The position numbers and the translations under genes were made by a program. A stretch of 64,000 bases of DNA from DATAES01 sp963802415 (GTDB taxonomy: Bacteria; Actinomycetota; Acidimicrobiia; Acidimicrobiales; JACDCH01), in contig CAWDIH010000001.1 in NCBI GenBank assembly GCA_963802415.1, positions 248,001-312,000 on the forward strand, read 5' to 3'. The notes beneath the pieces were generated by a model, which was not told where the DNA came from, made no database searches, and worked only from the letters and a program-made list of their open reading frames with translations. Below are positions 43,661 to 52,742 of the stretch, in pieces (the stretch's first letter is position 1; the number at the start of each line of letters is the position of its first letter).

Positions 43661-45079
43661 TCAGGCCGATGTCGGTTCGGTGCGCAGTGGCAGGGCGTTG
43701 ATCTGGTCGCCGATGCAGCGTCCTTGGGTGATGCCGTTGTCGATGGCGGACCGAAAGTGGATGCCGCCGTAGAGGCGTGAGATGGCGGCTTCGTCGGCGG
43801 CATGAAGAAATGATGTGAAGGTGCGTGGCGCCAGGCCGAGGCTGTCGTGGGTGTGGTCGGTGAACCTGTAGCCATCGCCGAACATGGCCGTGAGCACCTG
43901 GAATGCGGCCGCGGACTGGACGGAGTGCCCCGACGGATACTCGGGAAACGGGGGGGTCACGAGGGTCGGGGTCCAGTCGGGGTCGATGAGGCGCTGGAGG
44001 TAGGTGACGGGCCGGAGCAGGTTGGCCGTGTACTTGCCGTGCCAGCAGGCGACGAATGCATCGGAGATGGCCATGCCGACCGTGGCGTATGCCTCCGCCG
44101 CCGTCGCCAAGCTGGCGCCTTCCCGCTCCAGGACGGCGGTGGCAATGGCGATCGAGTGGCCCGGCGGGGTTGCTGTTCGACCGGGGTCGTCGGACCAGAA
44201 GCGCGCGATCGCGAGCCGCTCGGGCGTCAGATCGGTTCCGGCCTCGAAGACCTCGAGCGCCTCTTGGTAGAAGGCCGAGGCCGGATCCTCGGAGTACGAG
44301 GGGTGGTCGCCGGTCGCGCAGGCGGCGCCGTCTCGGAGCACGAAGCACCGGTTCGCGCCCCAGAACGGCTGAAGGGCGGGGAGGAGGCCTGGCGGTGTCG
44401 GCACCCAGAAGCCGGGGCCGGTGGGCGGGTCGTAGGGCGGGAAGTTCCGCAGGTGGCCGTCGTGGCCGCCGTCCCGCTTGGCCCAGTCCCAGAGGGCAGC
44501 AGCGACGGTCCGACCGCGGGTGATGGAGCGGTCGACCATCCCCGGCGGCAACCCAGCACCGAGGCGAGCCGCGAACGTCGTTTCGAGCGCATCGACGGAC
44601 GCTCGAGAGGCGGCCGTGCCCGTGGCGAAGAGTTCGCGCAGGATGGCGGCGAGCCCGGCGTTGGCCACCAGTTCCCAGTCGTAGGCGGCGCTGCGACCCG
44701 CGACCGGCGTCTCGGCGAGGTCGGGCAGCAGCCCGGCGAGGGACCGGAACCCTCCCATCCCGGGCACGACGGCTTCATACAGCGTCAGCCCCGCGTAGGC
44801 GACCGCCCGTGACGCCACCGGCGGGCTGTAACCAGCGGTCGTGCGCACGAGGTCGAGCGCCAGATCGAACCAAGCCCTGGCGACCGTCGCCTCAACGGCG
44901 CCGGCGCCGGAGAACCTGCCGGCGCCAAGCGCTCCCGGAGCTCGGTTGGGGGTCAACAGACCCCCAACCGAGGCTGCGCCGAGCGCTCCCGCGGCCCGGT
45001 TGGGGATCATCAGACCCCCAACCGAGGCGCTCGCCGCCACAAGGAAGTGCCGCCGCGACAAGCCTGACGCGCGCATCAT
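43661..45079 (-). CDS. Exported vanadium-haloperoxidase / PAP2-like protein
   Basis: 472 residues. A Tat-type signal (SRRHFLVAASAS) opens the protein at ATG 45079. The three phosphate/vanadate-binding motifs are present: KYTANLLRPVTY, PEYPSGHSVQSAAA and SRLYGGIHFRSAID. These identify the vanadium-dependent haloperoxidase/acid phosphatase superfamily. Just after the signal a 17-18-residue unit, SVGGLMIPNRAAGALGA, is duplicated. It is third in a reverse operon with a DUF4242 gene and a secreted protein whose stop is 8 bases away. Acting outside the cell, it could halogenate or dephosphorylate; sequence alone cannot choose. Confidence 0.87.
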   Translation of the reverse strand: MMRASGLSRRHFLVAASASVGGLMIPNRAAGALGAASVGGLLTPNRAPGALGAGRFSGAGAVEATVARAWFDLALDLVRTTAGYSPPVASRAVAYAGLTLYEAVVPGMGGFRSLAGLLPDLAETPVAGRSAAYDWELVANAGLAAILRELFATGTAASRASVDALETTFAARLGAGLPPGMVDRSITRGRTVAAALWDWAKRDGGHDGHLRNFPPYDPPTGPGFWVPTPPGLLPALQPFWGANRCFVLRDGAACATGDHPSYSEDPASAFYQEALEVFEAGTDLTPERLAIARFWSDDPGRTATPPGHSIAIATAVLEREGASLATAAEAYATVGMAISDAFVACWHGKYTANLLRPVTYLQRLIDPDWTPTLVTPPFPEYPSGHSVQSAAAFQVLTAMFGDGYRFTDHTHDSLGLAPRTFTSFLHAADEAAISRLYGGIHFRSAIDNGITQGRCIGDQINALPLRTEPTSA

Positions 45080-45087
45080 CGTCGTCC

Positions 45088-45756
45088 TCAGGCCTGGTGG
45101 ACGGCGAAGTGGATGCTGCGGCACGTGTTCGGACCGCGTTCGCCGTACTCGGGCCCCGTGTATGCGTTGAACGGCGACGCCACGCCGGGCGCCGGGATGC
45201 CGGCCTCGGTGCAGCCACCCGCCACCGACTGGATCATGTCGGGCAGGTACTGGGCGAGCTTCGGTCCGTGCTCGTGGACGACGAGATGGATCTCGGCACC
45301 CTCCGGGTTGACCAGACCGAAGGCCGGGAGCCCGATCGGCTCGCTGATCGACCCGCTGTCGTCGCCGGCGGGGCGGTAGCCGCTGAAGGTCGCCTGCCCG
45401 GAGCCGCCGGCCACATGTCCGGTGCCGTACACGATGTCGGGCATGGCGGCGGGGTTCCCCACGTCATCGGGGCTGCAGCTCGAGATCGGCGTCGGCGCCT
45501 GGCAGCCATCGGGGTTGTTGAAGATGACCAGCCACAACGTGTAGGCGTTGCCCGGCACGAGCTGCGTGGTGGCCAGGCTGAAGCTCACGCCTTCGCTGCT
45601 GCGGGCGACATGCGAGGTACCGACCTGCGTGAGATCGGCGAAGGTCAGGACGGGCTCACGCTTCGCCGCCGCCGACGCCGACGCCGGTGCCTGGGTGGCC
45701 AGGACAACAGCCAGCAAAGCCGCCGCCCCGATCGTGCGTACTGCGAGATGTCTCAT
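45088..45756 (-). CDS. Secreted protein of unknown function
   Basis: 222 residues. A signal peptide is clear: RTIGAAALLAVVLATQAPASA. GGAGGAG precedes ATG 45756. The mature part is a beta-rich domain with LVPGNAYTLWLVIFNNPDGC, two likely disulfide pairs, and near the end HLVVHEHGP. Similar short secreted proteins occur in actinobacteria without known function. It sits between the DUF4242 and haloperoxidase-like genes and its co-transcription suggests a shared extracellular task. Confidence 0.75.
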   Translation of the reverse strand: MRHLAVRTIGAAALLAVVLATQAPASASAAAKREPVLTFADLTQVGTSHVARSSEGVSFSLATTQLVPGNAYTLWLVIFNNPDGCQAPTPISSCSPDDVGNPAAMPDIVYGTGHVAGGSGQATFSGYRPAGDDSGSISEPIGLPAFGLVNPEGAEIHLVVHEHGPKLAQYLPDMIQSVAGGCTEAGIPAPGVASPFNAYTGPEYGERGPNTCRSIHFAVHQA

Positions 45757-45869
45757 CGTGTGTCTCCTCCATAGGGTGCTCATGGGTTCCTTCTTCCGGG
45801 CCGCGATGACCGCCGTGATGGCTCGGTCGCGGACGCGTCGGGGGCTCAGGTGCTTCGGTGGTGTCGAGC

Positions 45870-46154
45870 TCACGTGCTCGCCCCGGTGTAGAAGTACGGG
45901 TCGAGCACCCGGACCTCGGCGATCGCGTCGATCGGCAGGCCGTTGGCGGCGCCGGCTCGCCGGATCGCATCCGGGTTCGGTGCGTCGTAGACGCAGTAGG
46001 TCTTGGTCTTGTCGATCGAGACGTACGACGTCACCCAGGTGACGCTCTCCTCGGCGTTGTTCTCGACCACGGCGAGGCACGTCTTCGCGCCCTGCTCGGT
46101 GGTCGGGATCTCGAGGCCGTCCGGGAAGTTCCGTTCGACGATGAAGCGAGACAC
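45870..46154 (-). CDS. DUF4242 domain protein
   Basis: 94 residues starting at GTG 46154, where SRFIVERNFPDGLEIP begins the domain; GAGGAGC precedes it. The block VTWVTSYVSIDKTKTYCVYDAPNPDAIRRAA-like ends with a ferredoxin-like strand. DUF4242 proteins are small and resemble nickel-binding or antibiotic-monooxygenase folds; function is unproved. It is first gene of the reverse operon and divergent from the BTAD regulator, which probably controls it. Confidence 0.82.
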   Translation of the reverse strand: MSRFIVERNFPDGLEIPTTEQGAKTCLAVVENNAEESVTWVTSYVSIDKTKTYCVYDAPNPDAIRRAGAANGLPIDAIAEVRVLDPYFYTGAST

Positions 46155-46280
46155 GGCGTGCTCCTCTGTCGTGGCTGCCGGGCGCCGATCTGGCGTCGGT
46201 GGTTCCACGGGACCACGGGGCGGTCCAGTCCTGGTCCAGCGCCGCCGACCGGCATGTGGCCGATGCCGTATCGTTCGGTC

Positions 46281-47895
46281 GTGCGGATCAGCCTGCTCGG
46301 CCCCCTGCAAGTCGATGGCGAGCTCGGAACCGTGGTGCTCAGCGCAGCGAAGGACCGGTCGCTCCTGTCGATGCTCGCGCTCAACCCCGGCTCCATCGTG
46401 CCGACCGATGCGCTCATCGCCGCCCTCTGGGGTGATGAGCCGCCGTCCGCGGCGCGCAAGACGTTGCAGACCTACGTGTGGAACCTGCGCCAGGCGTTCG
46501 GCGGCGACCTCATCGTCACCGAGCCCTCCGGGTATGCGCTCTGCGTCGCGCCCGACGACGTCGACGTCGGCCGGTTCCGAGCCCTTGTGCGCGCCGGGGA
46601 TGACGCCATACGCCGCGGCGACGCCGAGCGCGCTCGCGGGCTGTTCACCGACGCCGTCTCGCTGTGGCGCGGCGACCCGTTCCCCGGCGTTGCCTCACAC
46701 AGCGGTCTCGCCAACCAGGCGGTGCGGCTCAAGGAGGAGTACCTGTCGGTCCTCGAGGCGCGCATCGCCGCTGACCTCGCCGCCGGCTGTCACGGCGAGC
46801 TCGCGGCCGAGCTCGAGGCGCTCGTCCGTGAGCACCCCTACCGCGAGAAGCTGTGGGGCAGCCTGATGGTCGCGCTGTACCGCAGCGGCCGACAGGCCGA
46901 CGCCCTCGACGCCTACCAGCGGGTGCGCGAACTCCTGCTCGACGAGCTCGGGCTCGAACCCGGCGGCGAGCTACGCCGGCTCGAAACGGCGGTGCTGAAC
47001 CACGACCCCCTCCTCGGCACGCCGCTGACGCCGGTCGACGGCCGCTCGAACGGAATGCACCGCTCGCCGGTGCGGTACGCACGCTGCGACGACGGCGTCA
47101 GCGTCGCCTACCAGGTCGCAGGTGAAGGACCGATCGACATCCTCGCGGTACCGGGGTTCGTCAGCCACCTCGACATCTGGTGGAACGCTCCCACCGACCG
47201 CCTCGTTCGCCGGCTGACGGCGATGGGCCGGCTGATCTGGTTCGACAAGCGGGGCATGGGTCTGTCCGACCGACCGGACCACGTCGAGGCCGAGCGGTGG
47301 GTCGACGACGCACTCGCCGTGCTCGACGCAGTCGGGTCAGATCGGGCGGTGATCCTCGGCGTCTCGGCCGGCGCGCCGACGGCATTGCTGCTCGCGGCGC
47401 GGCATCCAGAACGTGTCCGCGCCCTGGCCGTGCACGGCGGCTTCGCACGAACGCTCGCGGCGCCCGACTACCCGATCGGGTTCGACCGCGCCCTCGTGGA
47501 GGCGTTCGCGGACAACCTGGAGGAGGGTTGGGGCACCGGCGTCGCCATCTCCGCAGTACGCGCCGAGCCGGGCCCGGGATCCGTTCGTGCGCGACTACTG
47601 GGCGCGCTACCAGCAGCTGTCGGCGAGCCCTGCGTCGGCGATGCGGTTCTTCTGGGCGGCGATCGAAGCCGATGTGCGTCACGTCCTGCCCGACATCAGG
47701 ATGCCCATGCTCGTGGTGCACGCCGAGCGTGACTTCATCGCGCCCGTCTCCTTCGCGCATTACATCGCCGACCGCGTGCGCGGGGCAGAGTTCGTCGGGC
47801 TCGACTCCGATGTCCACTTGATCTGCGTGTCCGACGTGATCGACGAGCTCACCGACGCCATCGAGTCCTTCATCTGCCGCACCATCCACTCGTGA
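46281..47895 (+). pseudogene. BTAD-type regulator fused to alpha/beta hydrolase (frameshifted)
   Basis: GTG 46281 begins an OmpR-like DNA-binding domain (SLLGPLQVDGE, then TLQTYVWNLRQAFGGDLI). A bacterial transcriptional activation domain of tetratricopeptide type follows (LYRSGRQADALDAYQRVREL), as in SARP/AfsR regulators. From about residue 260 an alpha/beta hydrolase starts: SVAYQVAGEGPIDILAVPGF and the nucleophile elbow VSAGAPT in place of GxSxG. One extra base near 47575 moves the end to another frame (DPFVRDYWARYQQLS...), including VVHAERDFIAP and VHLICVSD with the final Asp and His. Fused sensor-hydrolases of this kind are known in actinobacteria. Confidence 0.75.
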
Positions 47896-47995
47896 CGCGG
47901 CTGCCACAGCGGCCACCCACTGGGGAGCAGCTGCTAACGGGACTGCCGCAGGTTCGGTTGACACGGCTCGAGGCGCGCGCCGGGGGGACAACCGC

Positions 47996-48046
47996 GATCG
48001 TGAGCGCGAATCTCGGGGACTGCTTCGATGTTGGGAGTTCCTACCC
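47996..48046. repeat. Short dispersed repeat, copy 2
   Basis: Matches 43575-43625: 22 of 23 bases agree through GTGAGCGCGAATCTCGGG, and the following CTTCG, GTTGGG and GTT are spaced alike. The remaining bases of this 324-base gap (47896-48219) hold nothing I recognise. Confidence 0.6.
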
Positions 48047-48219
48047 ACGCCGACGCTGAGGCCGGAAGCGACGCGCATTCTGAGCGCGGTTCGGTACACG
48101 AGAGCTGGCGCGTAAGGCCGATTCGGTCGCGAGTCAGGATCCGCGTCGATGCGATCGCTCCGGCGGAGGGCGGGCTCATGTGTGGGGCGGGCGTGGACGG
48201 GCGTGTTGTTGACTCAGGA

Positions 48220-49052
48220 TCAGATGACGAAGGGCGGGTGAGCTTCGTTCGTGCCGGCGAGTGTGCGAGCGAGGTGGGGGCGCAGGCCGCAGTTGAACAT
48301 CGCGTGTTGTCGCGCCGTTTCGACGTCTCGGAGTGACCGCAGCAATGGACTGGCGCGGTAGGCGGCCGCGCCGCCGCCGAGCCGATGGGCGGTGGCGCAG
48401 ACGTCGACGGCGACGTCGGTGCAGTGCTGCGCGGCGAGGAAGGCGCGGGCCTGCAGCGCTCGGTCGATCGGCTCGCCAGCTAGGGCCCGGTCCCAGCAGT
48501 GGTCGAGGGCGTCGAGGAGCCCGGCGCGTGCGCCGCGTAGCAGCGCATCGTTGGCACCGAGGTCGCCCATGCCGACATGGTCGTCAAATAGCGAGCCTCG
48601 CATCTGCGCCCGGCGGCTCATGGCTTGGCGGTTCACTTCGTCGAGCGCGCCGCGGGCGATGCCCAGTGACACCGCCGCCAGCGACGGGGCGAGGGCGACG
48701 AACAACGGCAGCCGCCACAGCGGCCCCTCGGGCCACGGTCGTTCAGCGAACGAGCAGGTGCGGCGGCAGTGGACCGCGAGTTCGTTGACCGCGGTGTCAT
48801 TGCTCGCCGTGGCCCGCAGGCCGACGACATCCCACGTCGGGTGGATCGTCACCTCAGACCTCGGGGCGAACACGAGGCGTGGAGCCGGTTCGTCCGGGAA
48901 CCGGGCACGAAGCCCGATCCAGGTTGCTTGCTCGCAGTTGCTGGTGAACGGCCAGCGCCCCGTGAGGCGCAGAGTTCCGTCGCAGGCTTCGGTGATCTCC
49001 CCCAACGGAGCGAACATCGACGCGTTCGACCGGTCGGGATCAGCAAACCCGG
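48220..49052 (-). pseudogene. N-terminally truncated copy of the acyl-CoA-dehydrogenase-like gene
   Basis: From FADPDRSNASMFAPLGE to the C-terminus HPPFVI this frame is closely similar to the gene at 37144-38280, for example WPFTSNCEQATWIG and RAFLAAQHCTDVAVDVCATA. The first ~103 residues are missing. Just before the homology starts, an in-frame TGA stands close to 49060. In another frame a short peptide beginning MRTDLDQLIIDCRV (start 49087) overlaps the stop of the preceding gene and ends at the junction. A deletion appears to have joined the start of one gene to the middle of this one. Confidence 0.8.
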
Positions 49053-49083
49053 CAGTCGATGATCAGCTGGTCCAGATCCGTCC

Positions 49084-49512
49084 TCATGACCCGTTCGCCT
49101 CCCCGTTCGTGAGCTGCGCGACGATGCTTCCGCCATCGAGCCAGACGTTCTCGCGGCTGATGCGACCGTCGCGGAACTCCCACACATGCAGGATCCGAAA
49201 CGTGATGCGCTTGCCGTGCCCGGGCACGTCGAGGAACTCCCCAGGGACGGTGCCCGTCGCGTCGTGCTCGATCACGCAGAAGTCGTCGCCGTAGTAGCTG
49301 TGCGTCGGCACCATCTTCTCGGTGACGACGTTCTGCGTCAGGAACTCGTAGAAGCCCTGGGCGGCGTCCCTGCCCTGGAGCGGACCAGTGGGCGAGCCCA
49401 CCACGTCATGCTCGACATCGTCGGTGTAGACGGCCACTGCGCCGGCGGTGTCGCCGGCCGACTCGGCCTTGATGTGTGCCTCGATCAACTCGTCCATCTC
49501 TGTCACGTTCAT
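49084..49512 (-). CDS. SnoaL-like NTF2-fold protein
   Basis: 142 residues starting at ATG 49512 after GAAGAGGGACG. The domain pattern is complete: LIEAHIKAESAGDTAGAVAV, YTDDVEHDVVGSP, GFYEFLTQNVVTEKM, then HVWEFRDGRISRENVWLD at the end. It resembles ketosteroid-isomerase-like proteins; the reaction is unknown. It is divergent from a TetR gene 47 bases away, which probably regulates it. Its stop overlaps the start of the broken downstream gene. Confidence 0.82.
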   Translation of the reverse strand: MNVTEMDELIEAHIKAESAGDTAGAVAVYTDDVEHDVVGSPTGPLQGRDAAQGFYEFLTQNVVTEKMVPTHSYYGDDFCVIEHDATGTVPGEFLDVPGHGKRITFRILHVWEFRDGRISRENVWLDGGSIVAQLTNGEANGS

Positions 49513-49559
49513 CGTCCCTCTTCGCTTGTCGCGTTGTGCGCTGCTAGGATCGTAATGAG

Positions 49560-50258
49560 ATGCCTCTCTCACGTCAAGACGATTCTCTCAGCACGGGCAG
49601 GGCTAATCAGCGAGCGCGGACCCGTGCCGCCCTCGTGGATGCCGCGGTCACGCTGATCCGCGCCGGCCGGCCACCTTCCATGCCCGAAGCCGCTGAGCGC
49701 GCGCTGGTCTCGGTCGCAACCGCGTACCGCTACTTCCGCACCGCCGAGGAGCTGTGGGAGGACGCGGCGCTCTTCTCGGCGACCGTGATCGTCGACTCCG
49801 ACGAACTCGAAGCTGCGATCGAGGCGGCCGGTGACGACGTCGAAGCCCGCGTGGAGGTCGTCATCCGCACGCTTGGTTGGGGGTTCATCGACCACGAGGT
49901 GATGGCGCGCCAGGTCATGAAGGCGAGCCTCGACCGATGGTTCGCACAGCAGGGCGGTGACGGGGAACCCCGACCCGTGCGCCCCGGTCAGCGTAACAAG
50001 TGGAACGCCGTTGCCCTGCAACCCCTGCGAAGCAAGCTCGAGGACTACCAAGTGGACTCGCTCGTGGAGGCTCTCGGCTTCGTGCTCGGCGCAGAGGCCG
50101 TGGTCACCTCGCTCGACGCGCTCCAGCTCTCCCCCGAAGCGGCCAAGGAGCGCCAGCTGACAACCGCTATGTGGATCCTGCGCGGCGGCCTCGCCGAGAT
50201 CGCCACGGCCGACACACCCAAGCCGAAGAAAAAGCCCAGGCGTCCTCACGCGCCCTGA
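49560..50258 (+). CDS. TetR-family transcriptional regulator
   Basis: 232 residues. The HTH reads RTRAALVDAAVTLIRAGRPP and AAERALVSVATAYRYFRTAEE; the recognition helix is in VSVATAYRYF. The C-terminal domain is long and ends in a basic Lys/Pro-rich tail (KPKKKPRRP), unusual and possibly DNA contacting. A TAGGAT box lies 10 bases before ATG 49560, so the message has little or no leader. It is divergent from the SnoaL-like gene and likely controls both. Confidence 0.87.
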   Translation: MPLSRQDDSLSTGRANQRARTRAALVDAAVTLIRAGRPPSMPEAAERALVSVATAYRYFRTAEELWEDAALFSATVIVDSDELEAAIEAAGDDVEARVEVVIRTLGWGFIDHEVMARQVMKASLDRWFAQQGGDGEPRPVRPGQRNKWNAVALQPLRSKLEDYQVDSLVEALGFVLGAEAVVTSLDALQLSPEAAKERQLTTAMWILRGGLAEIATADTPKPKKKPRRPHAP

Positions 50259-50688
50259 CCCTGGTCCGACGAGGGTGAACGCCGGCTTCCGCTCTCCAAA
50301 CGCCAACCCGGCAGCGCGGTTGTCCCCGAACGCGCGGCACATCGACGTGCGGCATCGCCCCGAGGTGCCGTACCGGGGCAGGTGATATCGCACTGGAGCG
50401 GACGCCACACGCACCTCCGGTCGGGCGGCCCGCCGCACAGGCACGCGAACACCGCCACGCGGCTGGTCCGCTTCATGAGCATCTGTCAGAGCGACAGAAG
50501 GTAGACACCTCTAATTCCAGCACGATCGCGCGGCGCACGCCGAACTCTCCCCCCACAGTCGTGTCCCAGCGTGCTGCCACGTGCCCATATGTGTCCACGC
50601 TTTCCCCCACGGTTCAGCATTCCGATGACGGGAGCGCGGACACCGCCGAGGTTGCAACGCTGTGAGCAGCACTTTCGAGAGTCTGGTT
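50259..50688. other. Region before the left attachment site, no gene recognised
   Basis: 430 bases between the TetR gene and the left end of the integrative element. No convincing protein frame is seen, and no tRNA body is present even though the adjacent repeat is tRNA derived. Confidence 0.45.
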
Positions 50689-50730
50689 GCGCGCTCGGAG
50701 GGACTCGAACCCCCAACCTTCTGATCCGTA
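50689..50730 (-). repeat. attL: 42-bp direct repeat with tRNA-Arg(ACG) 3' fragment
   Basis: On the reverse strand this is the T-arm and acceptor part of a tRNA (GGGGGTTCGAGTCCCTCC). Similarity extends to 50742 and covers the complete anticodon arm with loop CTACGGA (anticodon ACG) and the D-stem 3' strand GAGC. The 5' part of the tRNA is absent, so it is a fragment, not a working gene. An 11-bp inverted repeat AACCTTCTGAT/ATCAGAAGGTT (50715-50725 and 50752-50762) also starts here. Confidence 0.82.
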
Positions 50731-50874
50731 GTCAGATGCTCTCTGCGAGATATCAGAAGGTTCGCGGCGCTTGGCCAGGGCGTTTGCGGGGCTTCCCCCA
50801 ACCGCCGCAGCTGGTTCCCCCGGCTTTCCCCCAACTGCTCGACTGTGACCACGTGTGGCATCGCCTGAACACAC

Positions 50875-52068
50875 ATGGACACGACCAATGAGGTCCTCGA
50901 GTTCGACTGCACCGTTCGCGTCTACCCGCCCGCGGCTGCACACGCCTACTGGCGAGTCCGGTGGGAGGAGTCGGGCCGTCGACGCGACACCACGGCTCGC
51001 TCACGATCCGACGCCATCGCTCGTGCCACTGAGTTGGTGGCACGACTGTCGCGCGGCGCCGCGACTGATCTGGGTCGAGCGACTGGCGCTGATCTGATCG
51101 ACCACTACTTGGATCCCGCGCGTCGGCCGGCGCGCTGTCACCCGTGGTCCGAGCGCCACCGCGACGAGCAGGTCCGGTATTGCGCCCGCTATGTCGCCCC
51201 GCAGATCGCGTTGATGGCGTGCAGCCGCCTCACCCGCGTTGACCTGCAGCGCATCTTGGAGCAGGCCCCCACTGCGTCAGTCGCCCAGCACCTGCGCCGC
51301 TGCCTCACCGGCCTAGTCAACGCCGGGCTCGACGAGGGCCACCTCCTGGCAAGACAGGATCTGCTCCGCGGCCTGCGCTGGCAGCCCGCCGACGCGGCGG
51401 CCCAACCGCCGCTCGAGTTCAGTGGGCGGGCCATCACGGACGCCGAAATCCCCACAGCCGACGCGGTACACGCGCTCGCGGCGGCGACCGCCCACCGCCG
51501 ACGACGGGTGTGGTGGCGAGAACTCGAGATTCTTTTGGTCGCCTATAGCGGCTTGCGGTGGGGCGAACACGTCGCCCTCACTGCCGACCGCGTCGACCTT
51601 GAGCGTCGTCGCATCATCGTCGACCGACAGATCATCGAGACCCGCTCCGCCCTCGAGCCCGGCGCTCCCAAAGGCCGACGTCATCGCGTCTCCATGTACC
51701 CCGCGGTGACACCCAACGGTGTCGATCTCGCCGTGCTCGTGGACAAGCGCCTCGCCGAGATCGGTCCCGACGACCTGCTCTTCCCGGCACCGTACGGCGG
51801 ATGGGCGCGACGATCGAACTACGGCCGAAACATCTGGGATCCTGCCGCCACCGACGCGGGATGGCTGCGCCGCAAGGAGAGCCGTCGCTGGGAATGGACC
51901 TTCCACTCTCTTCGACACGTCTTCGCGACCTGGGCGCTCAACCAGCCCGGACTACGACTCGAAGACGTCTCACGGCTGCTCGGCCACAGCTCCACCCGCG
52001 TCACCCAAGACATCTATATCCATGTTGCCGACGACCTCTACAGCCGGTTCTACGACGCAACCGCGTAG
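50875..52068 (+). CDS. Tyrosine recombinase / integrase
   Basis: 397 residues starting at ATG 50875. The N-terminal arm and SAM-like core-binding regions are followed by the catalytic domain. Active-site residues are visible: Arg in AYSGLRWGEHVAL, His and Arg in FHSLRHVFATWAL, His in LLGHSSTRVT and the nucleophile Tyr in DIYIHV. All are intact, so the enzyme may be functional. Its position right beside attL and its direction into the element are as expected for actinobacterial tRNA-targeting islands. No excisionase of classical size is adjacent, though the HTH protein at 52743 could serve. Confidence 0.93.
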   Translation: MDTTNEVLEFDCTVRVYPPAAAHAYWRVRWEESGRRRDTTARSRSDAIARATELVARLSRGAATDLGRATGADLIDHYLDPARRPARCHPWSERHRDEQVRYCARYVAPQIALMACSRLTRVDLQRILEQAPTASVAQHLRRCLTGLVNAGLDEGHLLARQDLLRGLRWQPADAAAQPPLEFSGRAITDAEIPTADAVHALAAATAHRRRRVWWRELEILLVAYSGLRWGEHVALTADRVDLERRRIIVDRQIIETRSALEPGAPKGRRHRVSMYPAVTPNGVDLAVLVDKRLAEIGPDDLLFPAPYGGWARRSNYGRNIWDPAATDAGWLRRKESRRWEWTFHSLRHVFATWALNQPGLRLEDVSRLLGHSSTRVTQDIYIHVADDLYSRFYDATA

Positions 52069-52233
52069 CCAAGCCGGGCCCAGCTGGCGAGGTTTGCCAC
52101 GGCTCGACCGAGCAGCAATACACCACTGCGTGCAAGTGCCTCTGCGCTGATCCGCTGAGCGTCTCAGCGACGCTTGGGCCATGGCGAATGTGAGCTGTTA
52201 GAGCGTACAAAGCGTCGCAAGCCCACAACCGCG

Positions 52234-52653
52234 CTAGGTCACGACCGTTGTCAGGGAACTGAGCGGAGCGATGTCGCCGCCAGGCTCAGCGGAGCCGACG
52301 ATCCGGACAACGGCGGCGTGGGTCTCCACGGCCCCGAGCGCTTGGGCTTCGGCGGCCCTCGTTCGGACGCCCAGATCGGTCACGACAACGGCGTCGACGA
52401 CTAGCACTCGGGGGTCGCCCGGCCGCCACGGTCGGAGGCGATCGTCGTTGACGAGCATCGCGCCGACAAGCCGATCGCCGGCGTTGCTGGCCCCGAGAAC
52501 CGCTTCCACGTCGCGATGCCGAGCGACGTTGACAAGCGCGGTCACCGTTGGTTCTAGGCTTCCGTTGGCGAACAGGTCCTCGGTCTGACGCTCGGCTGCC
52601 AGCACCGCCTCCAGGAGCGGTCCGGCCTGCTCGGGTCTGGATGTGGCGGTCAT
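52234..52653 (-). CDS. Phosphoribosyltransferase-like protein
   Basis: 139 residues from ATG 52653. The C-terminal half shows the PRTase core: RVLVVDAVVVTDLGVRTRAA has the hydrophobic strand and acidic pair of the PRPP-binding loop (normally DDVxxTG), followed by AQALGAVETHAAVVRIV. The PRPP motif is degenerate (DAVVVTDLG), so activity is uncertain. The N-terminal half is helical (AVLAAERQTEDLFANG) and unfamiliar. It is divergent from the HTH gene; the 89-base gap contains a small palindrome CCAAGTTTGG at 52666. It could sense or modify nucleotides in a conflict system (inference). Confidence 0.5.
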   Translation of the reverse strand: MTATSRPEQAGPLLEAVLAAERQTEDLFANGSLEPTVTALVNVARHRDVEAVLGASNAGDRLVGAMLVNDDRLRPWRPGDPRVLVVDAVVVTDLGVRTRAAEAQALGAVETHAAVVRIVGSAEPGGDIAPLSSLTTVVT

Positions 52654-52742
52654 GCAAGAAGTTTGCCAAGTTTGGTTCCAGAACGAGGGGATCTCGGCGC
52701 GACGCTTGCTGAGATGCCACATCCTTGCAAACACTTGTCGAT

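Noticed and set aside
50689..50742. Working tRNA-Arg gene at the left attachment site
   Set aside because: The acceptor 5' strand and D-loop are missing; only the 3' portion is present.
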